64,000 bases of DNA, from assembly GCA_028023455.1 (NCBI GenBank), contig JAQFVV010000030.1, positions 4,918,501 through 4,982,500 of the forward strand, written 5' to 3'. This document shows positions 60,800 through 64,000 of the stretch, in pieces. Both the position numbers and the translations under genes were made by a program. Position 1 is the first letter of the stretch, and each line of letters begins with the position of its first letter. This DNA is from Epiperipatus broadwayi. Lineage: Eukaryota; Onychophora; Udeonychophora; Euonychophora; Peripatidae. Under the pieces are notes generated by a model. That model had not been told where the DNA came from, made no database searches, and saw nothing but the letters and a program-made list of their open reading frames with translations.

Positions 60800-63140
60800 A
60801 ACACACTTACAAAAAGACACAATTCATTCACTCACTTTAAGATTATATGTGTACTGACAAGCCCTATTATTGCATAATGGTGACAACACTTTATATATAA
60901 ACTATTTAAACTTCTCACACACGTACTGATATTTATAACATTTTCATTCATAAAATACTTTTCATAAATATACAAAAGGCTATTATACTTCTGGGTACAA
61001 TCATTTATAATTTTAAATACTCATTCAGAACATCTCTAGAATAAAACCTCATAAAAAATAAAACCAACTATATCTTACCCATTTCCCTTTACTCAACATT
61101 TTCTTTCAAAACTGCTTTAATACATCGTAATAAAAAACAATTCAGAAAAACTTTTCAAATCACTATATAAATGAACTTGAAATGAATAGCTAGGATGTTT
61201 GTTTAAACATAAGACAATTTGAAAAGTCTTTACAATAATTAAAATTTTCATAAATTTGTCTTTTATGATAACTTTATAAAACAATTTTAAATAATTGTTA
61301 ATGCTTCTTTTTTATAGGTTTAATAATCTTATAGAAATTCATTGTTCGATATCTGAGCTTGGCATACATAGATTATTTTAGTAGCAAATAATTTCACTAA
61401 TCAAAAGTTGGTTAAATATGTTGGAGATAATTTTATAGCAAAGTTCAAAATTTAACTAATGTTATAACAATGAAACAATACACTTTTCATTACATGATTT
61501 TTCCTTTGACTTCTTTGAGAAAATATTAGAATTTTCTTTAACATCTTTAACAAGCTATATAGCAAGTGATCCCACAACAATTAATAGACGAGATGCATGC
61601 TTTTCTCTCGAAAATGGTTTCTTTAATCACTTGACATTAATTTGCATATATCTGCATATTACATTTGTATAGTTCTCAACACTTTAGTAGCTATGATTAT
61701 GGAAGCATAAAGCCTTCCGAAAGCACTCAGCTCTTTAAATTGCATAGTATTATTTGCTTTTACAAACTTCATTATCTGTGTGCAAAGCTCATATACATGT
61801 TATAGATTACTTCCATAATTCTTCATTCTTTTTTTATTTCATAAGTAATTTCATATAAATAAAGATACAAAAAAAAGTAAATGTTATAGATTACATGCTA
61901 ATGAAGTAAATCTTTAATTATTTAACATGTTTTAGAATTGTTTAATAAATTAGTTGAATCTATGCTTTTAGGAGTAACACTGTATGGATAACTTACTGGT
62001 TCTTTATTCTATCATGAAGATGACAAACAATAAAACCTGAATTACAATTTTACGCTAAGATTAAATAAATTGTAAAAAAGTAGATGAAGTGTTTCAATTT
62101 TTAATTGTATCTATAGTATGTATGTTTGCTTCTTTCTCCATCCATGCACCAAAATTAATGCATTGCATTTTTATTGGATCAATGAGTTACAGATCTGCAT
62201 TATAATATTTAAATTAAATCATTATTGACTTATAATTGATCTGACCTTGAGCTCTACTGTAAGTCCAGACAATTTTAGTCATGTGACATCTAGACGATAA
62301 ATAAACTTGTTAATTAACAATTTTTATCAACTCTAAATAATTATCAAATCAATTATTTAATAAAATTATTAACTAATTTTCCAATTAAATTTTTTTTTAT
62401 TAATATACCTCTTTTTCACTCTTTCTCTTCCATTATTTAAATGCTTAGATTTTTAATTTTTTTTAAAAATTGATTGACTATACCCAATTTTTAAAATACA
62501 CACTACTTTTAATAGGTCTTTTTAATTTTTAATATTTCATGTGCATGTGTGTATGTACATTAAATATAATCATTTTTAATGCGATGAAATAAATTAGTTA
62601 TTGACTGACACTTAAAATCAATTAAAAAATTAGAGCTATTCTCAGTTAGTTACATTCACTATTTTAAAATTCTAATTTTAAATACTTTCATATAAATTGA
62701 TATTTAATAAATCATAACTTAGTTTTAAAATTATTTATTTTAAAAATCAATTAAAATCCAAAGTTAACTAATCATTTCAGATAGCGTGAAACAACTTTAT
62801 CTATTAAATCTATTTAAAACATATTAAACTCTAGATTAACTTTTCTTTAGTTCAAATATTAGTTTTATTCTTTCAAATAAATATTAAACAATCTAAGATA
62901 TTTTAGGTAATCATCTGAAATCCGGGCACGGCCTCTTAATGGTGCTGATGCTATACAAAATCAATCAAATGTAACATTACCGGGCCACAACTTTTTTTAT
63001 ATAACTTTTTTTTTTGATTAAACAAATTTTTATTTCATTTATAACATGATTTGATTTTTATTTAACAAATTTTTATATTCATTTTCATTGTTTTTTTAAC
63101 CTGACATTTTTCTTTATTCAACAAATTTTGGTAATTTAAC
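60800..63140. other. AT-rich spacer
   Basis: A short GC-richer patch at 62920-62990 (TCCGGGCACGGCC, ACCGGGCCACAAC) is the only deviation; it is unassigned. Confidence 0.4.
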
Positions 63141-64000
63141 TTTGTGTTTATTTTTCTGATTTTAAAACTTTTGATTGCTTCATGATGAAAAAACTTGTTT
63201 TAACCCCGCTGAAAAAATATAATACAGTTATTTGGGATTTGTTTCAACTTTGTTCTACCTTTTTTTTTTTTTGGTTGACTAAATTGTTTTTCTTCTTATT
63301 AAATCAAAGGTAACATTTGTGTTGGGGGGGGGGTAAAAATTGTTTTGAAACCCACAACCCCACCCTTGGATAAATAATTGTAACAAAAGTCAATAATTTT
63401 TTTTTCCAACAACTTTTTCTCACTTTTTACTTTTATTTATATTTCGTTTGAATTACCTTTTTTTTGTCTTCTACAATGAACTGTTTGGGGGGGGTCATAC
63501 TTTGTTATTATTAATAAAAAGTAAAAAAAAAATTATTTTAATCCCACTTATTTTAAGCCTGCCGAAAAAATATAATACAATTATTTGGGACTTGTTTCGA
63601 CTTTATTCTACCTTTTTTTTTTTTTTTGGTTGACTAAATTGTTTTTCTTCTTATTAAATCAAAACTTTTGTGTTTTTGGGGCGTAAAAAATTGTTTTGAG
63701 TCTCACCCTCGGATAAATAATTATAATAAAAAGTCAATAATTTTTTGTTTAAACAACTTTTTATTTTTATTTATATTTCGTTTGAATTACCCTTTTTTTT
63801 GGCTTTTACAATAAACTGCTTTGGGGGGGGGGGATTTCATACTTTGTTATTATTAACAAAAAGTAAACAAAAATAGTAATTTATTTTAACCCCGCTGAAA
63901 AAAGATAATCCAAATACTTGTGTCAATTTCTAATAAAATAAAATTAAAATACACAAACTTTGGATTTTTTGAACCTATTTTTATTTATTATTTTATTGCT
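63140..64000 (+). repeat. Tandem repeat, unit about 335-355 bp, runs off the window
   Basis: CGCTGAAAAAATATAATACA recurs near 63209, 63560 and 63893. Between these, CTAAATTGTTTTTCTTCTTA, a G tract, GGATAAATAATT, TTTATATTTCGTTTGAATTA and CATACTTTGTTATTATTAA recur in the same order. The last copy is cut by the window edge. Confidence 0.9.

Overview
The window looks like a gene-poor, AT-rich stretch of an animal nuclear genome. The signs are long non-coding spacers, candidate intron acceptor sites, polymerase III-type (tRNA-derived) SINEs, RTE-type LINEs, Penelope-like elements, hAT elements and foldback MITEs. There is no operon structure, no Shine-Dalgarno site and no prokaryotic gene density. 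The repeat mixture fits an arthropod or other invertebrate; I cannot name the species. Only two protein-coding loci are well supported, and most other short open frames are chance frames in AT-rich DNA or pieces of transposons.

The two loci are paralogues that face each other about 30 kb apart. At 24684-26699 (+) lies an intact single-coding-exon gene for a secreted-then-anchored leucine-rich-repeat protein: signal peptide, LRRNT, about twenty LRRs, LRRCT, one membrane helix, short tail and no TIR domain. At 56655-58595 (-) lies a colinear relative. Its frame is continuous over 647 codons but is cut by three internal stops (TGA, TAG, TAG) with no frameshift, so it is most simply a young pseudogene. 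Both have a pyrimidine-tract/AG acceptor 36-41 bases before the ATG, so a 5'-UTR intron probably predates the duplication.

Layout. 1-3.6 kb: AT-rich spacer with a foldback MITE. 3.6-10.1 kb: a large nested inverted repeat carrying an RTE 3' end, a degenerate Penelope element and another dispersed repeat. 10.7-11.2 kb: an unclassified GC-richer block. 11.7-13.9 kb: MITE, 31-bp minisatellite and tandem duplications. 14.7-18.1 kb: a 3.3-kb element with perfect 89-bp terminal inverted repeats. 18-24 kb: spacer with a SINE, a hAT element and small MITEs. 24.7-26.7 kb: the LRR gene. 27-43 kb: spacer with a LINE reverse-transcriptase relic, a second hAT element, SINEs and copies of one foldback family. 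44-48 kb: degenerate RTE LINE on the minus strand, interrupted by Penelope-type terminal repeats and a SINE. 49.4-54.3 kb: two copies of a 0.6-kb repeat, one carrying a MITE-containing insertion. 55.1 kb: minisatellite. 56.7-58.6 kb: the LRR pseudogene. 58.6-64 kb: spacer ending in a roughly 0.35-kb tandem repeat.

The only biological theme beyond transposons is the LRR receptor-like pair, possibly part of a lineage-specific set used for adhesion or recognition; that role is inference. The least ordinary structures are the nested palindrome at 3.6-10.1 kb, the perfect-TIR element at 14.7-18.1 kb with an adjoining 48-bp perfect hairpin, and a dispersed foldback family whose core resembles a hammerhead ribozyme.
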